Below are positions 16,587 to 24,827 of a stretch of 64,000 nucleotides of DNA, piece by piece. The notes beneath the pieces were generated by a model. That model made no database searches, was not told the DNA's origin, and worked only from the letters and a program-made list of their open reading frames with translations. Origin of the DNA: PALSA-612 sp963776375 (GTDB lineage Bacteria; Actinomycetota; Thermoleophilia; Gaiellales; Gaiellaceae); NCBI GenBank assembly GCA_963776375.1, contig CAVZMF010000001.1, forward strand, positions 434,001 through 498,000, in the 5' to 3' direction. The position numbers were made by a program, and so were the translations under genes. Numbering within the stretch: position 1 is the first letter of the stretch; the number at the start of each line of letters is the position of its first letter.

Positions 16587-17809
16587 TCCGGCGCCTGATC
16601 CTCGCGTTCGTCACGGCCTCGCTCGCCTGGGGCGCCTCGCAGGCTGCCGCGGGACCGGGCGCGCCGCCGCTCGATCTCGCCGCGAAGCTGGGCGCGGCGC
16701 TGCACGCGAAGGGCATCGCTCCCTACCAGACCGGCGCCTTCGCCGTCGATCTCGTCTCGGGGAAGGTCGTCTACGCGCACAACTCCGCCGTCGGGTTCGT
16801 GCCGGCGTCGAACGAGAAGCTGCCGGTCACGTACGCCGCCCTGAAGGTCCTCGGGCCGAGGTTCCGCTTCCCCACCGAGGTGCGCGGCCAGGGCTCGCTC
16901 GGCGCGGGCGGGACGTGGAACGGCAACATCGTCCTGAAGGGCTACGGCGACCCGACGCTCTCGACGACGCGGCTGGCCTGGCTCGTGCGCCGGGTCAAGG
17001 CCGCGGGTGTCAGGCGCGTGACAGGGCTGGTCATCGGGGACGAGTCCTTCTTCGACAAGGTGCGCACCGCGCCGGGCTGGAAGGCGTCCTTCTACATCGA
17101 GGAATCTCCGCCGCTGTCCGCCCTCGTCGTCGACCGCGCCTGGACGGGGAAGCGCTACACGACGACGCCCGCGTACACGGCCGCCGACGAGTTCAGACGC
17201 ATGCTGATCAAGGCCGGCGTCCGCGTCTCGGGGAAGGCACGCTCGTTCCGGGCCGGCGGCAAGCTGCTGGCGGTCTCGCTCTCCCGGCCCCTCGAGGAGA
17301 TCCTGCACGCCGTCGACGCCCACAGCGACAACTTCTCCGCCGAGCTCCTACTGAAGGAGCTCGGCGCAGTCGCCGGGACGGGAGGCACGACTGCCGCCGG
17401 AGCCACGGTCGTCACGGGTGTACTGGCCCAGAACGGGATTCCGATCACCGGCCTGACGATCGGCGACGGGTCGGGCCTGTCCTCGCTCGACCGGCTGACG
17501 CCGCAGGCGATCGTGGCCATCCTCCAGCAGTGCTGGCACGACGCGGGGCTGCGCTCGGCCCTCGTGCAGGCGATGGCGGTCGCCGGCCGCTCCGGGACGC
17601 TGCGGAACAGGCTGCTCGGCCCGACGACACGGGGGTCGGTCGTCGGCAAGACGGGCACGACCGACCTGGCCTCCGTGCTCTCGGGCTTCGTCCACGGCCG
17701 CTACGCGTTCTCGGTGATCCAGAACGGCTCGCCGGTCCCGTCCTGGACGGCCCGCCCGGCCCAGGACCGGTTCGTCCAGCTGCTCGCGGCAGCTTCAGCT
17801 TCGCCCTAG
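16520..17809 (+). CDS. D-alanyl-D-alanine carboxypeptidase/endopeptidase, PBP4 type (peptidase S13)
   Basis: 429 residues from the GTG at 16520, which overlaps the upstream gene by 67 bp. No other canonical start lies before the signal segment (LIRRLILAFVTASLAWG), so translation may instead begin at a non-canonical CTG that overlaps the upstream stop (16583). Active-site motifs: SxxK in PASNEKLPV, SxN in HSDNFSAELLL and KTG in VVGKTGTTD. The insert between SxxK and SxN is shortened compared with long PBP4 forms. It trims peptide cross-links of peptidoglycan outside the membrane. It is convergent with ligA; stops overlap by CTAG. Confidence 0.9.
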   Translation: MVPDAEPGAQLGQADGYHHPSLIRRLILAFVTASLAWGASQAAAGPGAPPLDLAAKLGAALHAKGIAPYQTGAFAVDLVSGKVVYAHNSAVGFVPASNEKLPVTYAALKVLGPRFRFPTEVRGQGSLGAGGTWNGNIVLKGYGDPTLSTTRLAWLVRRVKAAGVRRVTGLVIGDESFFDKVRTAPGWKASFYIEESPPLSALVVDRAWTGKRYTTTPAYTAADEFRRMLIKAGVRVSGKARSFRAGGKLLAVSLSRPLEEILHAVDAHSDNFSAELLLKELGAVAGTGGTTAAGATVVTGVLAQNGIPITGLTIGDGSGLSSLDRLTPQAIVAILQQCWHDAGLRSALVQAMAVAGRSGTLRNRLLGPTTRGSVVGKTGTTDLASVLSGFVHGRYAFSVIQNGSPVPSWTARPAQDRFVQLLAAASASP

Positions 17810-19818
17810 CGGGCGAGCAGCTCGTCCAGATCGGCCTCGGACAGGATCGGGATGCCCGCCTTCTGCGCCTTCGTGAGCTTGGACTGCCCCGGCTCCTCGC
17901 CGACGACGAGCCCCGTGGTCTTCCCGGAGACGGAGTCGGACACCTTCGCGCCGAGCGCCTCGAGCGCCGCCCTGGCCTCGTCGCGGGTGAGCTTCTCGAG
18001 CGTGCCCGTGATCACGTAGCTCGAGCCGGTCAGCGGTCCCGCGACCGGCCGGTCCTCCTCGCCGGTCTCGAAGCGCAGGCCCAGCTCGCGCAGCTCCTGT
18101 ACGAGCGCGCGGTTCTGGTCGTCCGCGAACCACTCGACGACGAGCTCGGCGCGGTCGGGCCCGAAGCCCTCGACATCGGCCATCTCCTCCTGGGTCGCAG
18201 CCATGAGGCGATCGATGTCGCCGAAGTGACGGGCGAGGTTCTGGGCCAGCACCCAGCCGATGCCGAGGATGTTCAGCCCGAGCAGCACGCGTGAGAAAGG
18301 CACCTGCTTCGACCGCTGGATCGACTCGATCGCCGCGGTGGCGGAGATCTCGGCGAAGCCCTCCAGCTCGACGAGCTCTGCCTTCGTCAGCCGGTAGAGG
18401 TCCGGCAGCGAGCGGACGAGACCCTTGTCCCAGAGGATGCGGATCGTCTGCTCGCCGACGCCGTCGATGTCGGCGACGCCCGTCCACGTGATCAGCGTCT
18501 CCAGGCCGCGTGACGGGCAGGCGCGGTTCGGGCAGCGGTGCATGACCTCGCCCTCGGGCTTGACGATCTCGGTGCCGCAGAGCGGGCACTTCTTCGGCAT
18601 CCGGAACTCCTTCGTCCCGGGCTGGTGCACGCCCCCGGCCGGCCCGACGATCTGCGGGATGACGTCGCCGGCCCGCTGGACGATGACGACGTCGCCCTCG
18701 CGGATCTGCTTGCGGTTGATGTCCTCCTCGTTGTGGAGCGTCGCGCGCGTGACGGTGACGCCGCCCACCTCGACGGGCTCCATCAGCGCCCACGGGTTGA
18801 GCGCGCCGGTCCGGCCGACGCGGATCAGGATCTCGAGCAGCTTCGTCTCGGCCGTCATCGGCGCCCACTTGAACGCGCGCGCCCAGCGAGGCCGGGAGTG
18901 GAGCGCGCCGAGGCGCTGCTGCTGGTCGAGCGAGTCGACCTTGATCACGATCCCGTCGATCTCGTAGTCGAGCTCGATGCGCCGCGTCTCCCATTCGCGG
19001 CACGCGGCCGCGACCTCCTCGATCGTCTCCAGCCGCTCCGCGTAGGGATTCGTGCGGAAGCCGCGCTCGCGCAGCCACTGCAGCATCTCCAGCTGGCCGC
19101 CGAACGCGACGCCCTCGGCATGACCTGTGCCGTAGATCCACGTCGAGAGCGGACGGTCCGCGGTGATCGCCGAGTTCTTCTGGCGCAGCGAGCCCGCGGC
19201 GGCGTTGCGCGGGTTGGGGGCGAGCTTCTGGTTCGTCCCGGCGAGCCGCTCGTTCAGCTCGCGGAACCCCGACAGCGGCAGGTACACCTCGCCGCGCACC
19301 TCGACGACGGCCGGAGGGTCGTCGCCGAGCATCCGCAGCGGGATCGCCTTGATCGTACGCAGGTTCGGGGTCACGTCCTCGCCCTGGACACCGTCGCCGC
19401 GCGTCGCGCCGCGCACGAACACGCCCTGCTCGTACGTCAGGTTGACCGCGAGCCCGTCGATCTTCGGCTCGATCACGTAGGCGACCGGCTCGTCGGAGTC
19501 GAGGCGCTTGCGGATGTCGTCGGCCCACTTGTGGAGCGCCTCCTCGGTCGTGACCTTCTCCAGCGAGCCCATCTGCTCCAGGTGGCGAACCTTCTGGAAC
19601 TTCTCGGACGCGGGTGCGCCGACGCGGTGGGTGGGGGAGTCGGGCGTGACCAGGTCAGGGTGCGACTCCTCGAGCGCGACGAGCTCGTCGTAGAGCCGGT
19701 CGTACTCGGCATCCGTCATCACGGGGTCGTCCTCGACGTGGTATGCGACGAGCGCCTTCGTCAAGAGCTCCCGGAGCTCGGCCGCCCGCGACGCGGCCGT
19801 CTTGCTAGAGGACGCCAA
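17806..19818 (-). CDS. ligA: NAD-dependent DNA ligase
   Basis: 670 residues. Ia domain, adenylation domain with the nucleotide-binding Lys in VIEPKIDGLAVNLTY, OB fold, four-Cys zinc finger (CPLCGTEIV followed by CPNRACPSR), helix-hairpin-helix region (IDGVGEQTIRIL, LEGFAEISATAA) and C-terminal BRCT (GSSYVITGTLEKLTRDEA). The order is complete and the length standard. The start is TTG at 19818 with GGAGG six bases before it, lying inside the 3' end of the HAD phosphatase gene (14-bp overlap), so the two are coupled. It seals nicks in replication and repair and is normally essential. Confidence 0.97.
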   Translation of the reverse strand: MASSSKTAASRAAELRELLTKALVAYHVEDDPVMTDAEYDRLYDELVALEESHPDLVTPDSPTHRVGAPASEKFQKVRHLEQMGSLEKVTTEEALHKWADDIRKRLDSDEPVAYVIEPKIDGLAVNLTYEQGVFVRGATRGDGVQGEDVTPNLRTIKAIPLRMLGDDPPAVVEVRGEVYLPLSGFRELNERLAGTNQKLAPNPRNAAAGSLRQKNSAITADRPLSTWIYGTGHAEGVAFGGQLEMLQWLRERGFRTNPYAERLETIEEVAAACREWETRRIELDYEIDGIVIKVDSLDQQQRLGALHSRPRWARAFKWAPMTAETKLLEILIRVGRTGALNPWALMEPVEVGGVTVTRATLHNEEDINRKQIREGDVVIVQRAGDVIPQIVGPAGGVHQPGTKEFRMPKKCPLCGTEIVKPEGEVMHRCPNRACPSRGLETLITWTGVADIDGVGEQTIRILWDKGLVRSLPDLYRLTKAELVELEGFAEISATAAIESIQRSKQVPFSRVLLGLNILGIGWVLAQNLARHFGDIDRLMAATQEEMADVEGFGPDRAELVVEWFADDQNRALVQELRELGLRFETGEEDRPVAGPLTGSSYVITGTLEKLTRDEARAALEALGAKVSDSVSGKTTGLVVGEEPGQSKLTKAQKAGIPILSEADLDELLAR

Positions 19819-20452
19819 GGAGGTCCTCCGCGTGGCGGACGAAGGCGTCGGGGTGCTCGCGCTGCAGCACCTCGTCCGAGTGGATGCCGCCCCAGGCGAC
19901 GGCGATCGCGTACACGCCCGCGGCTCTTGCCGCGCGGACGTCGAAGGGCGAGTCGCCGACGTAGGCGGTCTCCTCGCGCTCCGCGCCGAGCCGATCGACG
20001 GCGGCGAGGATCGGGTCGGGCGCGGGCTTGTGCCTCTCGGTGTCGTCGGAGGTGATCACGACCTCGAAGTTGGACTCGAGCTCGGGCAGCCGCGCGAAGG
20101 CAAGCCCGACGGTCGCCCGGCGCTTGGCGGTGACGATGCCGAGGCGGCGACCCTGTGCACGGAGCCTCGGCAGCACCTCGATCACCTCCCAGAACGCCTC
20201 CAGCTCGTCGTGCAGCGGCTCGTTGTGCTCGCGGTAGGCGGCGACGAGGTCGTCGACGCGGTCGGGCGCGAGCGCCTGCATCTGCGCCACGAGGCCCGGG
20301 CCGCCGACGGCCGCGCTCAGCACCTCCTCGGGGATCTCCCGGCCGAGCACCGACTTCGCCGCGTGCTTCATCGACGCCACGATCATCGGCCCGGAGTCGA
20401 TCAGGGTGCCGTCGAGATCGAAGAGAACGACCGGGAATCGCACGCGCTCCAT
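19805..20452 (-). CDS. HAD phosphatase, phosphoglycolate phosphatase/PpaX-like
   Basis: 215 residues. Motif I VVLFDLDGTLIDSG, an alpha-helical C1 cap, motif II IVTAKRR, motif III Lys in RHKPAPDPI and motif IV YVGDSPFDVRAARAAG. These fit the Gph/PpaX group, which hydrolyses phosphoglycolate or pyrophosphate; the substrate is not determined from sequence. It follows truA by 13 bp and overlaps ligA by 14 bp on the same strand, so it probably sits at the distal end of the alpha-cluster transcript. Confidence 0.88.
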   Translation of the reverse strand: MERVRFPVVLFDLDGTLIDSGPMIVASMKHAAKSVLGREIPEEVLSAAVGGPGLVAQMQALAPDRVDDLVAAYREHNEPLHDELEAFWEVIEVLPRLRAQGRRLGIVTAKRRATVGLAFARLPELESNFEVVITSDDTERHKPAPDPILAAVDRLGAEREETAYVGDSPFDVRAARAAGVYAIAVAWGGIHSDEVLQREHPDAFVRHAEDLLGVL

Positions 20453-20465
20453 CGTAGTAATGGGC

Positions 20466-21182
20466 TCAGTACTGGACGCTGACCAGATAGAGCCCGTGCG
20501 GCGGGGCCGTCAGGCCCGCCTCGATGCGCGGCCGGCCTTCGAGCAGGCGCGCGAAGTCCGCCGGCTCGGCGTCGAGCATCGTGCCGACGAGCGTCCGCAC
20601 CATGTGGCGCAGGAACGAGTCGGCCGTGATCTCGAAGTCGAGATGGTCGCCGCGCTCGATCCACTCGGCAGACTCGACGACCCGCACGAAGACCTCGTGC
20701 TGCGTCTCCGTGGGCGTGAACGCGCGGAAGTCGTGCTCGCCGGGAAGCAGCGCGGCGCAGGCGCGAAGGCGTTCGACTTCAAGCGGATGGGGACGCCACC
20801 AGCTCCGGTGTTCCTCCCACGCGCTTCGCTCCCGCCGCCGCAACAACCGATAGCGATAGCTCCGCGATCGAGCCGAGAAGCGCGCATTGAAGTCATATCC
20901 CACGCCTTCCGCTCGAAGGACTGCGACGTCGCCTGGCAGCACCGTGTTCAGCGCCTCCGCAGCCCGCGGGAGCGGCGGGCCCCCGAGGGCGTCTACAGAC
21001 ATCACGTTGCCGAGCGCATGAACTCCTGCGTCGGTTCGTCCAGCCACGGCGATGTCTTCGACGTCCGAGTAGAGCGAGCACAGCGCCTCGCTCGCGGTGC
21101 CCTCGACCGTCCGCAAGCCGGGCTGAGCTGCCCACCCGTGAAAGTGGGTGCCGTCGTACTCGAGAGTGAGCTTGAGCGGCAG
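20466..21182 (-). CDS. truA: tRNA pseudouridine synthase A, apparent CTG start
   Basis: 238 residues when started at CTG 21182-21180. Family similarity needs this region: LKLTLEYDGTHFHGWAAQPG is the conserved TruA N-terminus, yet the frame has no ATG, GTG or TTG before a TTG at 21116 inside it. CTG follows the rplQ stop after a single base (TAG-C-CTG), which suggests coupled initiation. The catalytic Asp lies in AGRTDAGVHALG, with the later TruA motifs YDFNARFSARSRSYRY and FEITADSFLRHMVRTLVG. It isomerises uridines 38-40 in tRNA anticodon arms. Confidence 0.88.
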   Translation of the reverse strand: MPLKLTLEYDGTHFHGWAAQPGLRTVEGTASEALCSLYSDVEDIAVAGRTDAGVHALGNVMSVDALGGPPLPRAAEALNTVLPGDVAVLRAEGVGYDFNARFSARSRSYRYRLLRRRERSAWEEHRSWWRPHPLEVERLRACAALLPGEHDFRAFTPTETQHEVFVRVVESAEWIERGDHLDFEITADSFLRHMVRTLVGTMLDAEPADFARLLEGRPRIEAGLTAPPHGLYLVSVQY

Positions 21183-21183
21183 G

Positions 21184-21639
21184 CTAGGCGGTTGCTTCGG
21201 CCTGCTCGGCGGGCTGCTCCCGGCGGCGCCGCAGACGGCCGCGCGAGGCGGAGCTTTCGCCCTCGTGCTCCTCGCCGCCCGGCACGAAGTCGACGAGCTC
21301 GAGGTAGGCCATCGGCGCGGAGTCGCCCTGCCGCGGGCCGAGCTTGATCACCCGCGTGTAACCGCCCGGGCGGTCCTTGAAGCGCGGCGCGACCTCGGAG
21401 AAGAGCATGTGCACGATCTCCTGCGACCGAAGGAAGGCGAGCGCCTGCCTGCGGGCGTGGATCGAGCCGTCGCGGCCGAGCGTGATCATCTTCTCTGCGA
21501 CCGGCCGCACCGCCTTCGCCTTCGTCTCCGTCGTGCGGATACGGCCGTGCTCGATCAGCGACGCCGTCAGGTTCGCGTACAGCGCCTTGCGGTGCGCCGA
21601 GTCGCGGCCGAGCTTCTTCCCTGAGCGCTGGTGCCTCAT
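21184..21639 (-). CDS. rplQ: Ribosomal protein L17, extended tail
   Basis: 151 residues. MRHQRSGKKLGRDSAHRKAL, the YANLTASLIEHGRIRTTETKAK region and GGYTRVIKLGPRQGDSAPMA match L17 of the large subunit near the exit tunnel. The usual C-terminus is followed by about 30 extra residues, Arg-rich then Glu/Ala-rich (SSASRGRLRRRREQPAEQAEATA). It is directly downstream of rpoA, as in the conserved alpha operon, and one base upstream of the truA start. Confidence 0.96.
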   Translation of the reverse strand: MRHQRSGKKLGRDSAHRKALYANLTASLIEHGRIRTTETKAKAVRPVAEKMITLGRDGSIHARRQALAFLRSQEIVHMLFSEVAPRFKDRPGGYTRVIKLGPRQGDSAPMAYLELVDFVPGGEEHEGESSASRGRLRRRREQPAEQAEATA

Positions 21640-21650
21640 GACTCGTCCGG

Positions 21651-22625
21651 CTACGCCGGCAGCTCCTCGCCGCGGAGCGTCAGGCCGTGCGCGGCCAGGG
21701 TCTCCTTGACCTCTTCGATCGACTTCTTGCCGAAGTTCGGGATCGTCCCCAGCTCGGTCTCCGTCTTGGAGACGAGATCGCCGATGGTCTCGATGCCGAC
21801 GCGCTTGAGGCAGTTGTACGACCGGACGCCCAGCTCGAGCTCCTCGATCGGGAAGTTCTCCATCCCGTGCGCGAGCGACGGCTCCGCGGCCTGCTCGGCG
21901 GCGGCCTCCGCGAAGCCCTCGATCTTCTCGATGTCGGTGAAGATCGCGAGCTGGCGGATGAGCAGCTCGGCGGCCTGCGCGATCGCGTCACGCGGGTCGA
22001 GCGACCCGTCCGTCGTCACATCGAGGACGAGCTTGTCGTAGTCGGTGCGCTGCCCGACGCGGGCGGCCTCGACGTCGTACGCCACGCGGCGCACCGGCGA
22101 GAAGATCGAGTCGATCGGGATGACGCCGATCGTGTGCTCGGAGCCGCGGTTCATCTCGGCCGGGACGTAGCCGCGGCCGCGGCCGATCGTCATCGTCAGC
22201 TCGAGCTTGCCGCGGTCGGAGAGGTGCGCGATCTCGAGGTCCGGGTTGAGGATCTCGAGATCGGCCGGCGCCTGGATGTCGGCCGCGGTGACCGGGCCCG
22301 GGCCCTTCTTCTGCAACCGCACCTCGATCTCCGGCGACTCACCGTGGAGCCGGCAGGTCAGGTTCTTGAGGTTGAGCAGGATGTCGGTGACGTCCTCGCG
22401 CACGCCGGGGAGGGTCGTGAACTCGTGCGCGACGCCCTCGATCTTGACCGAGGTGACAGCGGCGCCCTCGAGCGAGGAGAGCAGCACGCGGCGGAGCGAG
22501 TTGCCGAACGTGTAGCCGAAGCCGCGGTCGAGCGGCTCGATCTGGAACACGCCGCGGTTGTCGTCGACTTCCTCGTGGACGATCTTGGGGATCTGGAACT
22601 CCATCATGCTGGTGCGAGTTGCCAA
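21651..22625 (-). CDS. rpoA: RNA polymerase alpha subunit
   Basis: 324 residues from a TTG at 22625 with AGGAAAG upstream; ATGs at 22607 and 22604 (MMEFQIPKI) are alternatives. The N-terminal dimerisation domain has RGFGYTFGNSLRRVLLSSL and GPVTAADI, and the C-terminal helix-hairpin-helix domain that contacts UP elements and activators has EELELGVRSYNCLKRVGIETI and TELGTIPNFGKKSIEEVKE. Standard length. Located between rpsD and rplQ. Confidence 0.97.
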   Translation of the reverse strand: MATRTSMMEFQIPKIVHEEVDDNRGVFQIEPLDRGFGYTFGNSLRRVLLSSLEGAAVTSVKIEGVAHEFTTLPGVREDVTDILLNLKNLTCRLHGESPEIEVRLQKKGPGPVTAADIQAPADLEILNPDLEIAHLSDRGKLELTMTIGRGRGYVPAEMNRGSEHTIGVIPIDSIFSPVRRVAYDVEAARVGQRTDYDKLVLDVTTDGSLDPRDAIAQAAELLIRQLAIFTDIEKIEGFAEAAAEQAAEPSLAHGMENFPIEELELGVRSYNCLKRVGIETIGDLVSKTETELGTIPNFGKKSIEEVKETLAAHGLTLRGEELPA

Positions 22626-22671
22626 GTGACTTTCCTTTCCTCTGGACGGGGCCGACCGCCCCGAAACCTCG

Positions 22672-23295
22672 TTACTTGCTGTAGAGCTCGACGATCAGCG
22701 ACTCCTGCACCGGCGTGTCGATCTCGGCCCGCTCGGGCCACTTGAGGATCTTGCCGGTGAGGCCGTCGTGATCGGCCTGGAGCCAGGGCGCCACCGACGC
22801 CGTCAGGTCGGTCGCGTCGCGCACGACCTGCTCGGCGGGGCTGCCCTGCTTCAGGGAGATGACGTCGTTGGGACGAACCTGGTAGCTGGGAATGTTGACG
22901 CGGCGGCCGTTGACGAGGAAATGGCCGTGGCGGACGAGCTGGCGAGCCTGGGCGCGGGAGGCGGCGAAGCCGAGGCGGTAGACGACGTTGTCGATCCGCG
23001 ACTCGAGCATGCGCAGCAGGGTGTCGCCGGTCAGGCCCTCGCGGCGGGCGGCGGCCTTCTCGTAGTAGGTGTGAAACTGCTTCTCGAGCAGGCCGTAGTA
23101 GCGCCGTGCCTTCTGCTTCTCGCGGAGCTGCAGCAGGTACTCGGACTGCTTGATCCGGCCGCGGCCGTGCTCGCCCGGCGGATACGAGCGGCGCTCGATC
23201 GCGCACTTCTCGGTCAGGCAGCGCTCGCCCTTGAGGAAGAGCTTCATGCCCTCGCGGCGGCAGAGCTTGCAGGCGGGTCCGCGGTACCTGGCCAC
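22672..23295 (-). CDS. rpsD: Ribosomal protein S4
   Basis: 207 residues with a GTG start. The N-terminal zinc-type cysteines are C9, C12, C26 and C31 (GPACKLCRREG and RCLTEKC), followed by the S4 RNA-binding fold (LESRIDNVVYRLGFAASRAQARQLVRHGHFLVNGRRVNI in outline). It binds 16S rRNA early in assembly and represses its operon in many bacteria. Its Shine-Dalgarno (AAGGTGATC) is the 3' end of repeat copy A in the 169-bp spacer upstream. Confidence 0.97.
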   Translation of the reverse strand: MARYRGPACKLCRREGMKLFLKGERCLTEKCAIERRSYPPGEHGRGRIKQSEYLLQLREKQKARRYYGLLEKQFHTYYEKAAARREGLTGDTLLRMLESRIDNVVYRLGFAASRAQARQLVRHGHFLVNGRRVNIPSYQVRPNDVISLKQGSPAEQVVRDATDLTASVAPWLQADHDGLTGKILKWPERAEIDTPVQESLIVELYSK

Positions 23296-23464
23296 TAGCG
23301 ATCACCTTCGGCACAGATCGTGCTCGCCGGGTGCGAAACGCCCGCGTCGCAAGGACGCAGGGAGCGCTCGTAGTCGCAGGCTACGGGCGCGACTGAGGAC
23401 GCGGCGAGGCGGAGCGTTGCAGCCACCCGGAGTGTGCGAGATGTGACGGAGGGGGTCGCGAACA
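23296..23464 (-). repeat. R-protein spacer repeat, copy A (rpsK-rpsD)
   Basis: 169 bp, filling the gap exactly from rpsK stop to rpsD start. Shared parts, read on the plus strand: GATCACCTTC next to the start codon, CAGATCGTG, GCGAAACGCCCGCGTCGCAA, GGACGCAGGGAG, a 27-nt hairpin (23364-23390), GACTGAGGACG, GCGAGGCGGAGCGTTGCAGC and GGAGGGGGTCGCGA next to the upstream stop. The two ends can pair with each other, enclosing the ribosome-binding site of rpsD. Confidence 0.85.
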
Positions 23465-23869
23465 TCAGACGCGCCTCCGCTTGCGGGGCCGCACGCCGTT
23501 GTGGGCCTGCGGCGTGACGTCCTTGACGCCGAGAATCTCGAGCCCGGCTGCCTGCAGCGAGCGGATGGCCGTCTCGCGCCCGGAGCCGGGTCCCTTCACG
23601 AACACCTCCACCTTCTGCAGACCGTGCTCCATGCCCTTGCGCGCGGCGGCGTCGGCGGTCACCTGCGCGGCGAACGGGGTCGACTTGCGCGAGCCCTTGA
23701 ACCCGGCCGAGCCGGCCGACTCCCACACGATCACGTTCCCCTCCTTGTCCGTGAGGGTGACGATCGTGTTGTTGAACGAGGTCTTGATGTGGGCCTGGCC
23801 GATCGCGATGTTCTTCTTGACGCGGCGGCGCCCACGACCGCGGGTCGCTTGTCTACGAGGAGGTGCCAT
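23465..23869 (-). CDS. rpsK: Ribosomal protein S11
   Basis: 134 residues. Conserved NIAIGQAHIKTSFNNTIVT, the SAGSAGFKGSRKSTPFAAQ loop and GPGSGRETAIRSLQAAGLEI identify S11, a platform protein that contacts mRNA near the E site. The basic N-terminus (RRQATRGRGRRRVKK) and basic end (RPRKRRRV) are normal. The gene is flanked on both sides by copies of the 169-bp spacer repeat (A downstream, B upstream). Confidence 0.97.
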   Translation of the reverse strand: MAPPRRQATRGRGRRRVKKNIAIGQAHIKTSFNNTIVTLTDKEGNVIVWESAGSAGFKGSRKSTPFAAQVTADAAARKGMEHGLQKVEVFVKGPGSGRETAIRSLQAAGLEILGVKDVTPQAHNGVRPRKRRRV

Positions 23870-24038
23870 CAGCGATCACGCTCCGTGGCACGTGTGCTCA
23901 CCGGCCGCGAAACGCCCGCGTCGCAAGGACGCAGGGAGCGTTCGTAGTCGCAGACGACGGACGCGACTGAGGACGCGGCGAGGCGGAGCGTTGCAGCGCC
24001 CCCGTGAGTGCACGGGGCGCGGAGTGGGGTCGTGTTCA
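23870..24038 (-). repeat. R-protein spacer repeat, copy B (rpsM-rpsK)
   Basis: 169 bp from rpsM stop to rpsK start. It has the same core as copy A, with hairpin 23938-23964 in which the outer GCGC/GCGC pairs are replaced by GCGT/ACGC (compensatory). This copy is divergent near the rpsK start: the usual CAGATCGTG is replaced by a palindromic GGCACGTGTGC-like stretch, and the Shine-Dalgarno reads GGAGCGTGATC. Confidence 0.83.
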
Positions 24039-24422
24039 TCAGGTCTTCGTCGCCGCTTTCTTCCCGCGACCGACGGTCTTCTTGGAGCCCTTGCGGCTAC
24101 GCGCGTTGGTCTTCGTGCGCTGTCCGTTCACGGGGAGCCCGCGCCGGTGGCGAAGCCCGCGGTAGGAGCCGATCTCCTGGAGGCGCTTGATCGCCTGCGA
24201 CCGCTCGCGGCGCAGGTCGCCCTCGACCTGGAGGTTCGAGTCGATGTAGCGCTGAAGGCGCGTGGTCTCCTCGTCGGTGAGATCGCGCACCTTCGTGTCG
24301 GGCGAGAGGCCGAGCTCGGCGCACACGTTCTGCGCCGTCGTCCGGCCGACGCCGTAGATGTAGGTGAGCCCGATCTCGAGCCGCTTCTGGTTCGGGAGGT
24401 TGACTCCGGCGATACGTGCCAT
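24039..24422 (-). CDS. rpsM: Ribosomal protein S13
   Basis: 127 residues from the ATG at 24422; the longer open frame upstream overlaps rpmJ in another register and is not S13. MARIAGVNLPNQKRLEIGLT, the helix-two-turn-helix YGVGRTTAQNVC and SYRGLRHRRGLPVNGQRTKT identify S13 of the small-subunit head, which contacts the P-site tRNA through its basic tail (ARSRKGSKKTVGRGKKAATKT). Part of the alpha operon, 17 bp after rpmJ. Confidence 0.96.
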   Translation of the reverse strand: MARIAGVNLPNQKRLEIGLTYIYGVGRTTAQNVCAELGLSPDTKVRDLTDEETTRLQRYIDSNLQVEGDLRRERSQAIKRLQEIGSYRGLRHRRGLPVNGQRTKTNARSRKGSKKTVGRGKKAATKT

Positions 24423-24439
24423 AGGTCTTCCTGGTGCTC

Positions 24440-24553
24440 CTAGCCCTGTCGCTGCTTGTGCCGGGGATTCGTGCAGATGACCATGGTCGTGCCGTGCCGC
24501 TTGATCACGCGGCACCGCTCGCACATAGGCTTGACTGAAGGACGGACTTTCAT
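24440..24553 (-). CDS. rpmJ: Ribosomal protein L36
   Basis: 37 residues. MKVRPSVKPMCERCRVIKRH and CTNPRHKQRQG give the full zinc-ribbon L36 with ligands C11, C14, C27 and H32 (zinc-containing form). Its ATG overlaps the infA stop as ATGA, indicating translational coupling. Typical position between infA and rpsM. Confidence 0.97.
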   Translation of the reverse strand: MKVRPSVKPMCERCRVIKRHGTTMVICTNPRHKQRQG

Positions 24554-24771
24554 CGGTATCTGTAGGTGATGCGGCCGCGGGACAGGTCGTAAGCCGAGAG
24601 CTCCACCTTCACCCGGTCACCGGGGAGGATGCGGACGTAGTTCTTGCGCATCTTCCCGGAGATCGTGGCGAGGACTTCGTGACCCTCGTCGATCTGGACC
24701 CTGAACATCGTGCTCGGCAGTGCTTCGACGACCTCTCCTTCGACCTCGATCTTCTCTTCCTTGACTGGCAT
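24550..24771 (-). CDS. infA: Translation initiation factor IF-1
   Basis: 73 residues from the ATG at 24771; five codons further upstream remain open but lack similarity. The single S1-type OB fold shows EEKIEVEGEVVEALPSTMF, GHEVLATISGKMRKNYVRIL and GDRVKVELSAYDLSRGRITYR. IF-1 occupies the A site of the 30S subunit during initiation. It follows map after a 56-bp gap and overlaps rpmJ. Confidence 0.97.
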   Translation of the reverse strand: MPVKEEKIEVEGEVVEALPSTMFRVQIDEGHEVLATISGKMRKNYVRILPGDRVKVELSAYDLSRGRITYRYR

Positions 24772-24827
24772 GCGCGTACTCTGCACACGAAAAGACGCGG
24801 CGCAGCCAGGCTAGGCCGCCAGCCGCT

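Noticed and set aside
24423..24524. Extended N-terminus of S13
   Set aside because: It reads through rpmJ in a shifted register; S13 similarity begins exactly at the ATG at 24422.
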